64,000 nucleotides of DNA from Pictodentalium vernedei. Taxonomy: Eukaryota; Mollusca; Scaphopoda; Dentaliida; Dentaliidae. Made by a program: the position numbers and the translations under genes. Positions 53,777 to 64,000 of the stretch are shown here, one piece after another (within the stretch, counting starts at the first letter, position 1; each line of letters opens with the position of its first letter). The notes under the pieces were generated by a model. The model was not told the DNA's origin, did no database searches, and was given only the letters and a program-made list of their open reading frames with translations. The stretch lies in assembly GCA_031216915.1 (NCBI GenBank), contig CM062289.1, forward strand, positions 393,540,674 to 393,604,673, written 5' to 3'.

Positions 53777-54360
53777 AAAGAAAAAAGTTGAGCACCCCCA
53801 ACACCCGAATATTTTACGATGGTAAATGTGTTGCTTGATATTAGTAGAGTACTTACAAAGTAAGCCTCAAAGACTGAATGCTATCTTGAAAGAACATATT
53901 CAGACTATACGAACACACAAAAATATAGTCTTCATCGTCATTTCAATGACAGCATTGATGAACCCAAAAGGTAAATGCTAGATACCCGTTTTAGTATGGA
54001 GCTGGAGAGACACAAGGCAACATTATTTGGCTGTAAATGGATAAAAATGGATAAAAATGTCATTTGTAACCTCTTGGGAACATGAGCCAGTGTTACAGTT
54101 CAATATCTGATGTACCCTCTATGAGCTCGGATAACAGCTTCTATCCTGCCTCGCATCCTCCAGTTAATCATCCTATCCGTCGCAGAAGTAACTGTTGCCA
54201 TTCCTGATGCAAAGCTGCTTACCATTCTCGCAGAGTTTGTACTGGGGGTCCGTGCGCTTGTGTCTGACGCCCTATAGTGTCCCAAATATGCTCCAGTGGA
54301 TTCATGGTAGACAGAGGAATGGTAGATAATCGGCCGTCAAGAATATCTATCTATCAATAC
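53777..54360 (-). pseudogene. Tc1-like transposase, C-terminal fragment
   Basis: On the minus strand MNPLEHIWDTIGRQT is the third catalytic block (E of DDE, normally in SPDxNPxEHxWD). It is followed by PPVQTLRE and, after frame changes, ATSATDRMINWRMRGRIEAV and IRAHRGYIRY-like sequence, the standard Tc1/mariner C-terminus. The two upstream catalytic aspartates are not seen. The left end (CCTAAAGAAAAAAGTTGAGC) may be the element terminus at a TA. It is inactive. Confidence 0.75.
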
Positions 54361-54490
54361 GACACCAACCAACACAAAGTACGTGTCTTCTTTGACTCTT
54401 TGTTTTGCGAATATCTTTGTTGCAGCAATTTGAAAACTTTTGTTCTTCCGAAGAAAAAAAATAGCAAATATCTACTTCTCGACTATTATA

Positions 54491-54739
54491 TTAACCCTTT
54501 ACCCAACGCAGACGATATCAAAATTTATTATTTTAAATATCATTTTTTCAAATTTTTCAAAAAATTTCAACAAAACCATATCATGTGACCCCTCGTTGGA
54601 ACGAGCTCGGCGAGCTCGTTCCAATGAGGGGTCACATGATATGGTTTTGTTGAAATTTTTTGAGAAATAATATTTTTTCTACTGCTGAATTTGCATATAA
54701 CGCGGGCGGATGCGGCCGATTCGTTGGGTAAAGGGTTAA
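54491..54739 (+). mobile_element. TTAA MITE, subfamily A
   Basis: The copy is complete and little diverged, with perfect TTAA at both ends. The arms are CCCTTTACCCAACGCAGACG and GCCGATTCGTTGGGTAAAGGG-type, and the centre is GTTGGAACGAGCTCGGCGAG. Confidence 0.95.
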
Positions 54740-55574
54740 TGGAAAGGACATTGTCCATATTTTATTACACATCTATTAAACTTGTATTCCGGGGAGATAA
54801 TCTTGTATTTAACGGAATCGCCGCTATGACATAAATGTTTCTGTATTTAACTCGTGATGTACAAGCCGGAACTTTTTTCCCAGTTCCGTTTATACTACTT
54901 CCTTTCCCGTACAGTCATTGGTTACGCTAAAAAACAGTTTCCAAATTTCGTTACACAATCATCGATCGTCTGTCGCGTAGTGTGAAAATAAAAACGTCTA
55001 AAGCAAAATAAAGTCGGTTCACACAAAATTAGTTAGCCAAAAATGAGATAATATTTTAAAAAGACAATCTTTTCCAACCACGGCATTAACCCAGTCCAGT
55101 GGCCGTCTCGTCCACGGATCTTGTTATATCTAAATTGGTCAACTTTATTTCGGTAAATCTTCGGAGGTCTTGACATGCTTCGAATTTCTTTTAAAAAAGT
55201 TTCTCCCAGCTGTTTTGCAAATTTGAACTTATATTTAACTAACAGTAATAGCCACCAAATAGTTAGGTGTGAATGGACACCAGTCGAAGAGAAACAGCGA
55301 TACGGATTTCAACAAACACGCTTAATAGAAAAGATAACGAATGTAATTTAGACTGGTTCCCAAAAGGTTGTTTTGATTTTTTATCCATCCGTTTGATCAG
55401 TACAGCTTCAAACAAAACAAACGGACTCTTCACCTTTGGATTTAAACATCGGAATTAAAATTTGTTTATTTAAATGAATTTTAATGCATGGGATGTGTAA
55501 TAAACACAAAACGCGATGTGTGTTTTAATCTGTGGGTGTTTTATATAACTTGTTGGAATGGCGTAGTCATATTT
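54740..55574. other. Unannotated stretch
   Basis: TTCCGGGGAGATAATCT at 54788 recurs at 57743, so a short dispersed repeat is likely. No gene is recognised; the open frame 55273-55458 has no motif. Confidence 0.35.
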
Positions 55575-55675
55575 CGCGAGAGTCGCAATATGTCACGATG
55601 GACACACTGTTGATATAATAAATAGACAAAAAGTTACAGAACATCAAACGATTGTGAAAACGCCGTTTTCTTATT

Positions 55676-56560
55676 TTAACCCTTTACCTAACGAATATTT
55701 GTATTTGTGGGGAGAGTCTACCCCGCCGCGATTCGGTGACTTGGTACAGTCCCTCCGTACTGTGCGCGAAATTCGAACGAGTATATAAACATGTGTGTAT
55801 ATGTGTGCTTTTATATACAAGTCCAAGTAAACACAAGCGTTCCTAGATGTGCACTTACGAGCGGGCGGCAAATTTTTCTTTTCAGATATTCCATATTTCA
55901 TACTTTGGAGTGGCGTGGTTTGCATTTGCATTGATTTGCATTCATAAAAACTTGGTCTAGAAAAGCTGGTGTTTGGAGCTTGCTCACTACCTAATAAAAC
56001 AAATTTAAACTTTTCGTCGATTGAAATATTGAGCCTAAAACATTTTTGATGAGTGGAGATCGGGTTACAGCCTACTAAAACAAGCACTATTTATTTTACT
56101 TTATATTTGCTTTTCCCACAATCTTTACCTTCTCTTGGAAACTTAAACTTTGTATTATAAGGATGTTAAACTGTTCAGCTATGTATGTCGTTCCTGTACA
56201 TTTTTATTTATATTGTTACAGCATTATACAGGAGAGGAACGTAAATAAGTTGCTATAACTTGTGTTCCAATCCTTTTTGTCAACTATCATCAAAGACAAA
56301 TAAAATATGTTTAAACTAAACTACCTAACGAATCGCCCGCATCCGCCCGCATAATATGCAAATTCAGGAGTTGAAAAAATAGTATTTTTCAACAAATTTC
56401 AACAAAACCATACCATGTGACCCCTCGTTGGAACGAGCGTGTCGAGCTGGTTCCAACGAGGGGTCACATGATATGGTTTTGTTGAAATGTTTTTAAAAAT
56501 TAAAAAAAAGGATATTTAAAATAATAATTTTTTTTTCGTCTGCGTTGGGTAAAGGGTTAA
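55676..56560 (-). mobile_element. Subfamily-A MITE split by a LINE fragment
   Basis: TTAA lies at 55676-55679 and 56557-56560. The left end (CCCTTTACCTAACGAAT) is separated from the rest (CGCCCGCATCCGCCCGCATA onward) by a 625-bp insertion. The central hairpin is slightly damaged (GGAACGAGCGTGTCGAGC). Confidence 0.9.
55697..56321 (+). mobile_element. LINE 3'-end fragment with 12-bp duplication
   Basis: The direct repeats TACCTAACGAAT at 55685-55696 and 56322-56333 are perfect. The last 100 bp (AACTTGTGTTCCAATCCTTT to AAATAAAATATGTTTAAACT) match the 3' UTR end of the LINE at 29311-31580. The left 400 bp have no match in the window and may be more UTR or a chimeric piece. Confidence 0.8.
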
Positions 56561-56711
56561 ATGGATTTATACAGAGAATAATAGTCAAACGATCAAACTG
56601 ACTGGGGAAAAATTGTAAAAAGCGAGGTTCTGTATTTTTATACTCCTCTCCTGGAAAATATCTAAAGTTTGTGAAATGATGCACACATCGATGATGCAAA
56701 TTAGCTAACAT

Positions 56712-57418
56712 CAGGGATGTGGCTAGAGAGTTTCAGCTGGGGGGGGGGGGGGGGGGAGGGTTGCCACCGGTGTAAATTCCAACTGTGAGTGGTTTCGATA
56801 GATGGTTGCACTGCAGCGCGGGGTGATATCTTTTAACCCTTTACCCAACGAATCGCCCGCATCCGCCCGCGTAACATGCAAATACAGCTGCTGAAAAAAT
56901 ATTATTTTTCGAAAAATTTCAACAAAACCATATCATTTAACCTCTCTTTGGAACGAGCTCGTCGAGCTCGTTCCAAAGAGGGGTCACATGATATGGTTTT
57001 GTTGAAATTTTTTTTAAAAATTTAAAAAAATGATATCTAAAATAATGAATTTTTAATTCGTCTGCGTTGGGTAAAGGGTTATGAACCCTTCTAAAAATGT
57101 CACTAGTCCTGAAACGGAAAAAGCATCATTTATAATGTGTCTGGGTCAGAAAATTTACCGGATTGATGTCAGAGTCGCAATTTTGAGACCATGTCAATTT
57201 TAGAGTTGGAAATTTGAAACTCAAGTTTCCAGTTGGAAATAAAAGATCAAAATTTCTCATCATTAGTTGGAATTTTAATATTTTTCACTAACAATGTTAA
57301 TTTATTGAATTTCCAACCATTTGATGTTTGACCTTGGAATTTCCAACTGTTGAAAAAAAATACTCCTAGCTGAGGGGGGCGGGAGACACCCCCACACCCC
57401 CCTGTCGCCACATCCCTG
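56712..57418. mobile_element. hAT-type element with perfect 8-bp duplication
   Basis: The duplication GCTAACAT lies at 56704-56711 and 57419-57426. The ends CAGGGATGTGGCTAGAG and the complement of CAGGGATGTGGCGACAGG are inverted. A G-run (56739-56757) lies near the left end. It carries the MITE at 56833-57082. Confidence 0.9.
56833..57082 (-). mobile_element. TTAA MITE, subfamily A, inside a hAT-type element
   Basis: TTAA is at the left and TTAT at the right. It has arms CCCTTTACCCAACGAATCGC and GTCTGCGTTGGGTAAAGGG, and centre TTTGGAACGAGCTCGTCGAG. Confidence 0.9.
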
Positions 57419-57575
57419 GCTAACATTTCGAAATTTCAATTTTTATATGAAATTCCTATACCCGAGGTGTTAAATTTACTGACAGATGTAGAAAATAAAG
57501 GGTAACTAACTTTACTTTAAATCTTTTCCAATGACGAAAATTGTCAGCCATGTTGCATTCACGAATGAGATAATT

Positions 57576-58129
57576 CTGGTACAATCTCAAACACAATAGG
57601 AATGTTTTAGAAATATATATTATTTTTATATAAATATATATTTATTTATATATACTTTGCAATGTGTTAATTGTAATTAAAACACTCATCGCCAAAAGCG
57701 CGTAGTGATATCGATCTAAACTTATTGTGTAAAACGCCTAACTTCCGGGGAGATAATCTCGTATATCCATCGTGACATTAGAAATAAAAAGAGTATTCTT
57801 CGCAAACACCAAACCTTGTTCTTTAAAAAGCAATCGGCGATAGTAAGGATTCTGAAAACTGACTACTACGGAGAAAAATCTGTTTGTCGAGTGTTCTCTG
57901 TTTAAAGAATCTAATGCCCTCTCCCCAAACAAGATGGTGCCTGTTGGGACACTTTTCTGTTTGTGATCAGTGAGCGTCTCAGCAACACAAGTTTACAGAG
58001 TCATGAGGGGATTCAAGTCAAGTCATTTTAACAGATGTTGAATACGTCATGTGATCTCCTAAGCTGCTGTATGTCATCTGTCTTCGCCAAGTACAACACC
58101 AGTACACGGCAATTTTAGGTGTGGGAGAG
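57576..58129. other. Unannotated stretch
   Basis: An ATATATTTAT-rich tract lies at 57612-57656. No gene is recognised. Confidence 0.4.
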
Positions 58130-58250
58130 ATACCTATCAATATAGGCTGCACGTTCAAATATTAATTAGTGTACCCCCAAATGATGAATATGGACTCTTC
58201 TAATTGCTGCCACTGAACTGACATGGAAGGTGCCATCAGGGTTCGAAGAG
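58130..58250. mobile_element. TTAA MITE family C, right half
   Basis: GCTGCACGTTCAAATATTAA, then AATGAATATGGACTCTTC and CATCAGGGTTCGAAGAG match the right half of 14301-14534. It abuts the next MITE at the shared TTAA (58251-58254). Confidence 0.75.
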
Positions 58251-58497
58251 TTAACCCTTTTCCTAACTAATCTGCCCATCGCCCGCGTAATTTACTAATT
58301 AACTAGTTTAAAAAAATATATATTTAAAAAAAATTCAACGAAACCAAATCATGTGACCCCTCATTGGAACGCGCTCGTCGAGCTCGTTCCAATGAGGGGT
58401 CACATGATATGGATTCGTTGAAATTTTCTGAAAATTTAAAAAAAAAACAAATATTAAAATATTAAATTTTGATATCGTCTGCGTTGGTAAGGTGTTA
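58251..58497 (-). mobile_element. TTAA MITE, subfamily A
   Basis: The left junction is TTAA, the right junction TTAG. The ends are CCCTTTTCCTAACTAATC and GCGTTGGTAAGGTG, and the centre is CATTGGAACGCGCTCGTCGA. Confidence 0.85.
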
Positions 58498-59914
58498 GGT
58501 GGTGACGTTTTTCGATGACGTTCCGGCAATTTTGTTGTATAGAGATCAATGGTTTACACCAAAATGAAGGCACGAACAAAAAAATATGAAGGATGGTTTC
58601 TGTTTTTTCGTGATAACAGACTCCTACCCACATATCGATTGGAATTTGCATCTCCTTTAAATCGAGATACATCTTAAATGAATCTTGCTACTATAATGGT
58701 GGTTGTTTTGCCTTAACTGTCAATTATTGTTAAGCGAGTGGACTATATGAACTACAACTAGTCTTAGTAATATTTTGATCTTCATTTTAATTAAGCGTTC
58801 CCATATGATAGAATTATATAATTATATATAATTAAATAAAAATGCAATCCTTATGGTATTAATGGAAATCTGAACGGGAGTGTTGTCTTTTTCAGTCGTT
58901 CAAGTATGACTAATTATTATGGGAAGAAAAAGAGGAATGCGCATTTTTATGTGTACATTTCTGTATTTACTATATATTTAGAAATTAGTTGATTATCATT
59001 GTTATATTTGGACTTCAGTACTTACCAATATCTTGCATTTGAGAATCCCCCGTGACAACCCCGATGTAGAGTAGTGCTTGTTTAAAGTGGGAAACAAGTT
59101 TCGCTCTACTGATAAAATTTGTCGCCTGAATGGTAGTTCTCTGAAGTGAGCAGCGTGTGTTTATATTGGTTTTACTTGACTTTATATTTTTCTTACGGTC
59201 ATGATAGAGATGCTAAAAAGATGCTGAATGTGTTCATATAATTAATTAATTAAAGAAGTTGCGTCACGACTACAAAATGTATAAGTTACTCTTCCACAAA
59301 TAAATTTCCTGGAAGTGTTGGAGGTTTTTTAAACCAAATTCGACTTACTAACATTCTATTAATATTACTTCGGCGAAGGCATGCCTTGGTGATGTACAGT
59401 GCAGTCGCCGTGGAATTCCGCCGTAATTCACGCGTGGCCAGTGATGTCAACGCATGCGTTTACTAGATAATAATTACATTGTTAATGTAGTTATACATTT
59501 TGCGTCCAAATACTCAATTCCCATTGGTCAGCTGGGTGAAAACGTCATGACCAAATGTAATTCATTTTCCAATGAATACATTTGGTCGAACTTTGACCCG
59601 CATTTACGGTAGAGCGCAGTTGACAGAATGTAATTCGGGTGTTGTTTGGGCGGGTTTTTAACTTTAAGCGCCTCTCGCAATGAGTGATCAACTCCGCTGC
59701 TGTTTCTTTGGTGACATTTCCCAACTGCGGCATAAAGCCCGTTACTAAAATACTCGTTTCCATTTCTAAAGTTGTGAAAATTAAAAATCAGAGATGTGCG
59801 CTTCGTATTTTGTGTGAGGGTGGTTTTTCGCCTCGTTCGTTCGTACATGTTTTATTTCGTCTTTCTGCTTTGTTGTTTGGTAAAAAAGTAGTTTAAACAG
59901 TTACGGAATGTAAT
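58498..59914. other. Unannotated stretch
   Basis: GAAGGCATGCCTTGGTGATG at 59376 resembles the hairpin arm at 21725, a hint of another repeat. No gene, RNA or complete repeat is seen. Confidence 0.35.
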
Positions 59915-60077
59915 TATAAGAATTGAATGTAATTTTTATAATCTTTATAGGAGTATGAACGTGTGGGAATGGGTACAAATTGTATGAATCCCTTCGGGAT
60001 TCATACATAATTTGTACCCATTCCCACACGTTCATACTCCAATAAAGATTATAAAAATTGCATTTAATTCTTAAATA
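59915..60077. repeat. Near-perfect long palindrome
   Basis: The arms of about 75 bp (AATTTTTATAATCTTTATAG to TGTATGAATCCC) and complement have a 2-4 bp centre (TTCGGG). The high identity of the arms suggests recent origin or conversion between arms. Confidence 0.9.
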
Positions 60078-60251
60078 AAAATCATCAATCAAGTAAAATT
60101 TTAATTAATGAAGCACCGGGTTGTAATTAAATTTTTGATGATTATACCTATAATTAGTGTTTGGAATCTAATAATATTACGTCCATGGAAATATTGCCAC
60201 GTATGAGTTCACCAGGTAATGAAAATCACCAGAAAAAGTTTAATTAATGAA

Positions 60252-60786
60252 GCACCGGGTTGTAACTGTTTATGTTTACAATGTTTAGCTCTTTGTGTTT
60301 ATAATGTAGAACTGTTTATGTTTACAGTGTTTAACTGTCTATGTTTATAATGTAGAACTGTTTATATTTACAACATTTAACTGTTTATTCTATATAATCT
60401 GTAACTGTTTGTGTTTACCATGTTTGATTGTTTATGTTTATAACTTCAAAACTGTTTATGTTTACAATGTTTAGCTATTTATGTTTCTAATGTAGAGCTG
60501 TTTATATTTACCGTGTTAAACGGTTTATGTTTACATTGTAGAATTGTTTATGTCTACCGTGTCTAACAGTTCATGTTTATAATATATAACTCTTTGTGTT
60601 TATCAAGCTTAACTGTTTATGTTTATGGTGTATAACTGATTGTTTTTACCATGTTGAACTGTTTTTGTTTAAAATATGTACCTGTTTATGTTTTTCATGT
60701 TCAACTCTTTATGTTTTTAATGTATAGCTGTTTATGTTTATAATTGTTAACTGTTTATGTTTATAATGTTGAACTGTTTAATGATG
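60252..60786. repeat. Minisatellite, about 20-bp unit
   Basis: About 25 units of AACTGTTTATGTTTAYAATG occur with frequent substitutions and small indels. Each unit contains TGTTTATGTTTA. There is no coding potential. Confidence 0.9.
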
Positions 60787-60941
60787 CACACAACTACGTA
60801 AGTTACCGAAAAAATATAGTAGTTGTGAGAAACCCGTTATTTCAGGGAGGGAGATATAGATAGTATAAGTACACCTTCCAGACAGGTGACAAAGTTATCG
60901 CTTAAGCTGATGTAAATAAAAAAAGTATCTTACAACAAGAC

Positions 60942-61240
60942 GGGGGCGCGGTGGCTCAGTAGGTAGAGATGCAGGATGCAAGCCGGGAGGTCATCGGTTC
61001 GAATCCCCCCCTGCGCCAATTGCATTGTGTCCTTGGGCAAGACACTTCACCCCCACGTCGATGGTGCGCCTGTCTTCAACCAATGCTAACCCTGCTTGTG
61101 TGGAGTTAGTATGTTGGGGAGCTGACAGTTGCTCGGTGGATCTCTCCGGATACTCCGGCTTCCTCCACCCGTAAAACTGTCGTGGTCATGTTTAGCCATT
61201 GTGCAGAAATATGTGACCTTAAACACCAATAAATACTAAT
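60942..61240 (+). mobile_element. tRNA-headed SINE, type 1
   Basis: The head is GGGGGCGCGGTGGCTCAG, box B is GGTTCGAATCCCCC, and the tail is ACCTTAAACACCAATAAATA. A body segment of about 55 bp after CACTTCACCCCCA is deleted. A short duplication (CTTACAA) flanks it. Confidence 0.9.
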
Positions 61241-62933
61241 AATAACTTACAAGCCCGTATTTCCCCCAATACAAGTAAAACCATCATGTCAAAACACAAA
61301 TCTGTATTAAGGGTAGCAAAGGTATTCAAAGAGAGAGCGTTGTACCTGCACTTATCGAAAACTGTTTACACATGTCGAGGCCACCGTTTTGATAAAGTTA
61401 TTAAATGATAAATAAATCACCAATTCGGCGAAATAAATTAGACTAGATCATTTTTGCTGTGATAATATTTTATACAGGCCTACAATGCGTTAAACCTGAA
61501 AAATAAAATAAAGAAACAGACACCTGAAACACTAATATAAACTTCGGCGGTTATAGTACAAGTGGAAAAATGAATGGGGATTACGTCATGCATAGCTCAA
61601 GAACGTAATGCCATGGCGCCATGATCTTCATTCATAGAAAGCAATTCACAGATGCTGAATGATTGTCAAAATATATGCGAACAAGTCAAAAAAAGAGTAA
61701 TTGTGTAAGATAAACTGGTTATTAGCACCTAGAGAGTTTCTGGGGTGGTATATTGAAGGTTCGTCCTCGTTTCTGGTTAATATATCGAAGAGTCCGTTTG
61801 GACTTGTCGATATATGGCCAGAAAAGAGACATCGACTTCATTACACCATCTCCGTAACCCACATGGTGGTAATAACGCATAATTTAAATTTGTATAAATA
61901 TTCAAAGCAATTTCTCGCGATTCATCGAAAAATGGAATGAAAGTAAAATTTGTAGCACAATATTTGTGTCGTATTTGGTTTTATGTGTTTTCTGCTTGCA
62001 CACACCGTAACTAGTTCGCTTCGAGGATCGTTGAAAAAGGAACACCAGCACGTTAACAATTGATTGCGGGAATAAAATAAAAAAAGTAATAAATCTGCGT
62101 TTCGACATAATCGTTGTCTGCAGTTTTAATGAAGTGGGTATTGATCTTTCGCGAGATCACACAATGCGTTGAAAGCTTCTGAACTGTGAGATCGCCTTGT
62201 TCAAAGTCGATTATTAGCCTCTCCTGTTATTTGAATGCACCCGAGGCAAAGACTTAACACTGTACACCTTTGTTACATTGAGGTGTGCATTAAAAAAATA
62301 CAGTGTCTCGTGAACTCTAACTAAAGGATAAATTCTATAGAGTTTAGAAATTGTTTTATGGAATAAAGATTTATAGTTCTATAGGGTTACGAGATATTTC
62401 TTAGTTCAGAACCACAAGATAGAAGAATGTAAGAATGTTTTTGTGATTGTGACGATATGCAGCCTTTATAACATGTTGGAGATCGCATCCGGAGCTATTT
62501 CCTACAATATGCCACAAATGAAGAAGAATGTAAAGAATTTCAAAGTTTATTGTCATTGAGTAGGAACGTTCAACATCAAATGAAACCGTTTTTGGAACTG
62601 TAGAAACATTAAGTTCACTTGTTAATATTGTTTTGGTGAGTGACTGGCGGTTTTCTATGAGAAGTAGCTTAATCCTTATTCAAACTGTTCTGTCGTGGAC
62701 CGTATTTGCACCACGGGTAACGCTCATAAACCAGAGAACTGGCTGGATTTGCAATTTGTTTTTGTGATTTTTGACGATTTGTTGCCTTTATGACGTTTTG
62801 GGAATCGCATCCTACAATATGCCACAAAACGACATTTTTCCGAGGAAGGACAAAGATGTAATCGAACCTGATGCAGTATCGTAGAATAGACCTTGTCGCA
62901 AAGGCAGTTAATATTCCGATGTCCTCGACACTG
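61241..62933. other. Unannotated stretch
   Basis: A pair of imperfect direct repeats (GATATGCAGCCTTTATAAC... at 62453 and GATTTGTTGCCTTTATGACG... at 62772, each followed by CCTACAATATGCCACAAA) suggests an old local duplication upstream of the GRL gene. No exon is recognised. Confidence 0.35.
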
Positions 62934-63164
62934 TTAACCGTTTACCCAACGAATCGGCCGCATCCGCCCGCGTAATATGCAAATTCAGTAGTTGAAAAAA
63001 TATTATTTTTCAAACAATTTCAACAAAACCATATCATGTGACCCACCCCCTCGTTTCAACGAGGGGTCACATGATATGGTTTTGTTGAAAGTTTTTGAAA
63101 AATTTGAAAAAATGATATTTAAAAAAATAAATTTTGATATCGTCTGCGTTGGGTAAAGGGTTAA
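62934..63164 (-). mobile_element. TTAA MITE, subfamily A, with deleted hairpin
   Basis: TTAA lies at 62934-62937 and 63161-63164. The ends are CCGTTTACCCAACGAATCGG and TGCGTTGGGTAAAGGG. The inner AACGAGCTC hairpin is deleted, leaving CCCACCCCCTCG-TTTCAACGAGGG. It ends 203 bp before the GRL start codon. Confidence 0.9.
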
Positions 63165-63367
63165 CCTGCACAAGTTACCGATAATATGTGATAATAATTT
63201 CAGACAAACGTTAGTACAGCTGAAACAAGTGCACCCATTTTTATTCCCGGCATTGAAAAACATGGTGGAATGAAACAGAAATCCATATTGCCCCGAATCC
63301 TGTATATTGCACAGACACAGATTATTGAAAAGGAAACTGACTTTAGAGAATTCTGCCTATAAGAGCT

Positions 63368-64000
63368 ATGTTCCGTGGTTCAAAAGTTGGAATAGTTACT
63401 ACAAAGAAGTCGTCGAACGTTTACGATCACGTTTCTAATAATTCAAGATCAGAAGTATCTTCATCCAAGGAGCCCGACGACGATAACGAGACACACACAA
63501 ATACAGAACTTTTTAGGAAACTTAAAAGTTTTGTATTTCTTCTTAGAGTGTTTGGACTTTACTTTGAGAAATTTAGAGAGAAAGGAACGAAGAAGAGGAC
63601 ATTAAGCAAAGGATTTCTCCTTTCTCTCTGCATACTAATTACTTTGTTTCTCAATGCGTCACGTTCGCTATTCATTGTTTTTTATTCGGATCTGGCTTTC
63701 GGAATACAGACTTTTTTCAATGTATGGATGGCAACATGGTCTGTGGAATGCTTCGCAAAGGTGTCGCTGTTCGTGTTTGGCATTTATGACCAAAATAAAA
63801 TCTCGAATTTCTTCATAAAATGGCAACAATATCAACTGGCGACCCATGACAAATTTCTCAAGTTATTACTTCATATAGTTGTATCACTGACGATGAATAT
63901 GATAATTGTTAACTCTTTGACTGTGATTATTGGTGCATTCACGTCACAAGAGTTAATGCACATGTATCTTACATCAGCTTGGCCAGGTGTATATGAAACA
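63368..64000 (+). CDS. Gustatory-receptor-like (GRL) gene, first exon, cut by window edge
   Basis: The frame starts at the ATG at 63368 (MFRGSKVGIVTTKKSS) and is open for 211 codons to the edge. Residues 1-80 are charged and Ser-rich (cytoplasmic N-terminus), with a conserved-looking LLRVFGLYFEKFREKG before TM1. Hydrophobic segments lie at about 82-105, 112-138 and 164-190, followed by MYLTSAWPGVYET. This layout (long N-terminus, LG.Y motif, first three of seven helices) fits the GR/GRL chemoreceptor superfamily, whose C-terminal exons appear at 8222 and 16826. No donor site is seen before the edge. The nearest upstream feature is a MITE. Assignment rests on architecture and motif likeness; the diagnostic TYhhhhhQF lies beyond the window. 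Confidence 0.75.
   Translation, partial: MFRGSKVGIVTTKKSSNVYDHVSNNSRSEVSSSKEPDDDNETHTNTELFRKLKSFVFLLRVFGLYFEKFREKGTKKRTLSKGFLLSLCILITLFLNASRSLFIVFYSDLAFGIQTFFNVWMATWSVECFAKVSLFVFGIYDQNKISNFFIKWQQYQLATHDKFLKLLLHIVVSLTMNMIIVNSLTVIIGAFTSQELMHMYLTSAWPGVYET

Larger units (their letters stand above)
55575..57575 (+). repeat. Dispersed repeat H, copy 3, with five nested insertions
   Basis: The pieces 55575-55675, 56561-56711 and 57419-57575 are collinear with 24970-25345. Insertions sit at a TTAA (55676-56560) and at GCTAACAT (56712-57418), each carrying a further insertion. Confidence 0.8.

Overview
The window is repeat-dense animal nuclear DNA. There are no bacterial or organellar gene arrays, coding exons are short with GT-AG boundaries, introns run to kilobases, and most of the sequence is non-LTR retrotransposon debris, SINEs and short inverted-repeat DNA transposons (MITEs). 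The only convincing host genes are pieces of two gustatory-receptor-like (GRL) seven-helix chemoreceptor genes. GRL genes together with CR1/Jockey-type LINEs and this SINE load suggest a marine invertebrate, most plausibly a mollusc; the species cannot be fixed from sequence alone.

Gene layout. A GRL gene on the + strand supplies its penultimate exon (8222-8311) and terminal exon (16826-16954, ending after the diagnostic TYFVVLMQF motif), separated by an 8.5 kb intron full of transposons. A second + strand GRL gene starts at 63368 and runs off the right edge. The 46 kb between them holds no other well-supported gene; two weak exon candidates (33214-33285 and 36890-37076) are listed with low confidence.

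Mobile layout. (1) A TTAA-target, piggyBac-type MITE family with TIR CCCTTTACC(C/T)AACG is present in about 25 full or partial copies of two subfamilies, A and B, which share a central GGAACGAGCTC hairpin. (2) Further TTAA families C (CACTTTGAACCC), D (CTCTTAACCYGCTGAG) and an outer element (CTCTTTTGGCGCG) occur. (3) hAT-type elements with 8-bp duplications, TA-target Tc1/mariner-type MITEs, and a TTA-target family E occur. (4) About 15 copies of one SINE superfamily share a body but carry different RNA polymerase III heads: two or three tRNA types and, in one copy, a 5S-rRNA-like head. A second SINE family has a Ser/Leu-like (class II) tRNA head. (5) LINE fragments lie at 1-1000, 11.2-12.1 kb, 13.6-14.8 kb, 29.3-31.6 kb, 50.4-51.7 kb and 55.7-56.3 kb.

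The most informative feature is nesting. Many insertions sit inside other repeats, and their target duplications can be read directly. In several cases another copy of the host repeat in this same window shows the empty or differently occupied site. The window therefore works as a readable insertion history: a triple TTAA nest at 37.1-37.9 kb, a five-element nest at 55.6-57.6 kb, and one TTAA site in a repeat that is empty in one copy and holds two different MITE subfamilies in two others. All similarity statements were made by eye from the sequence; no search was run.
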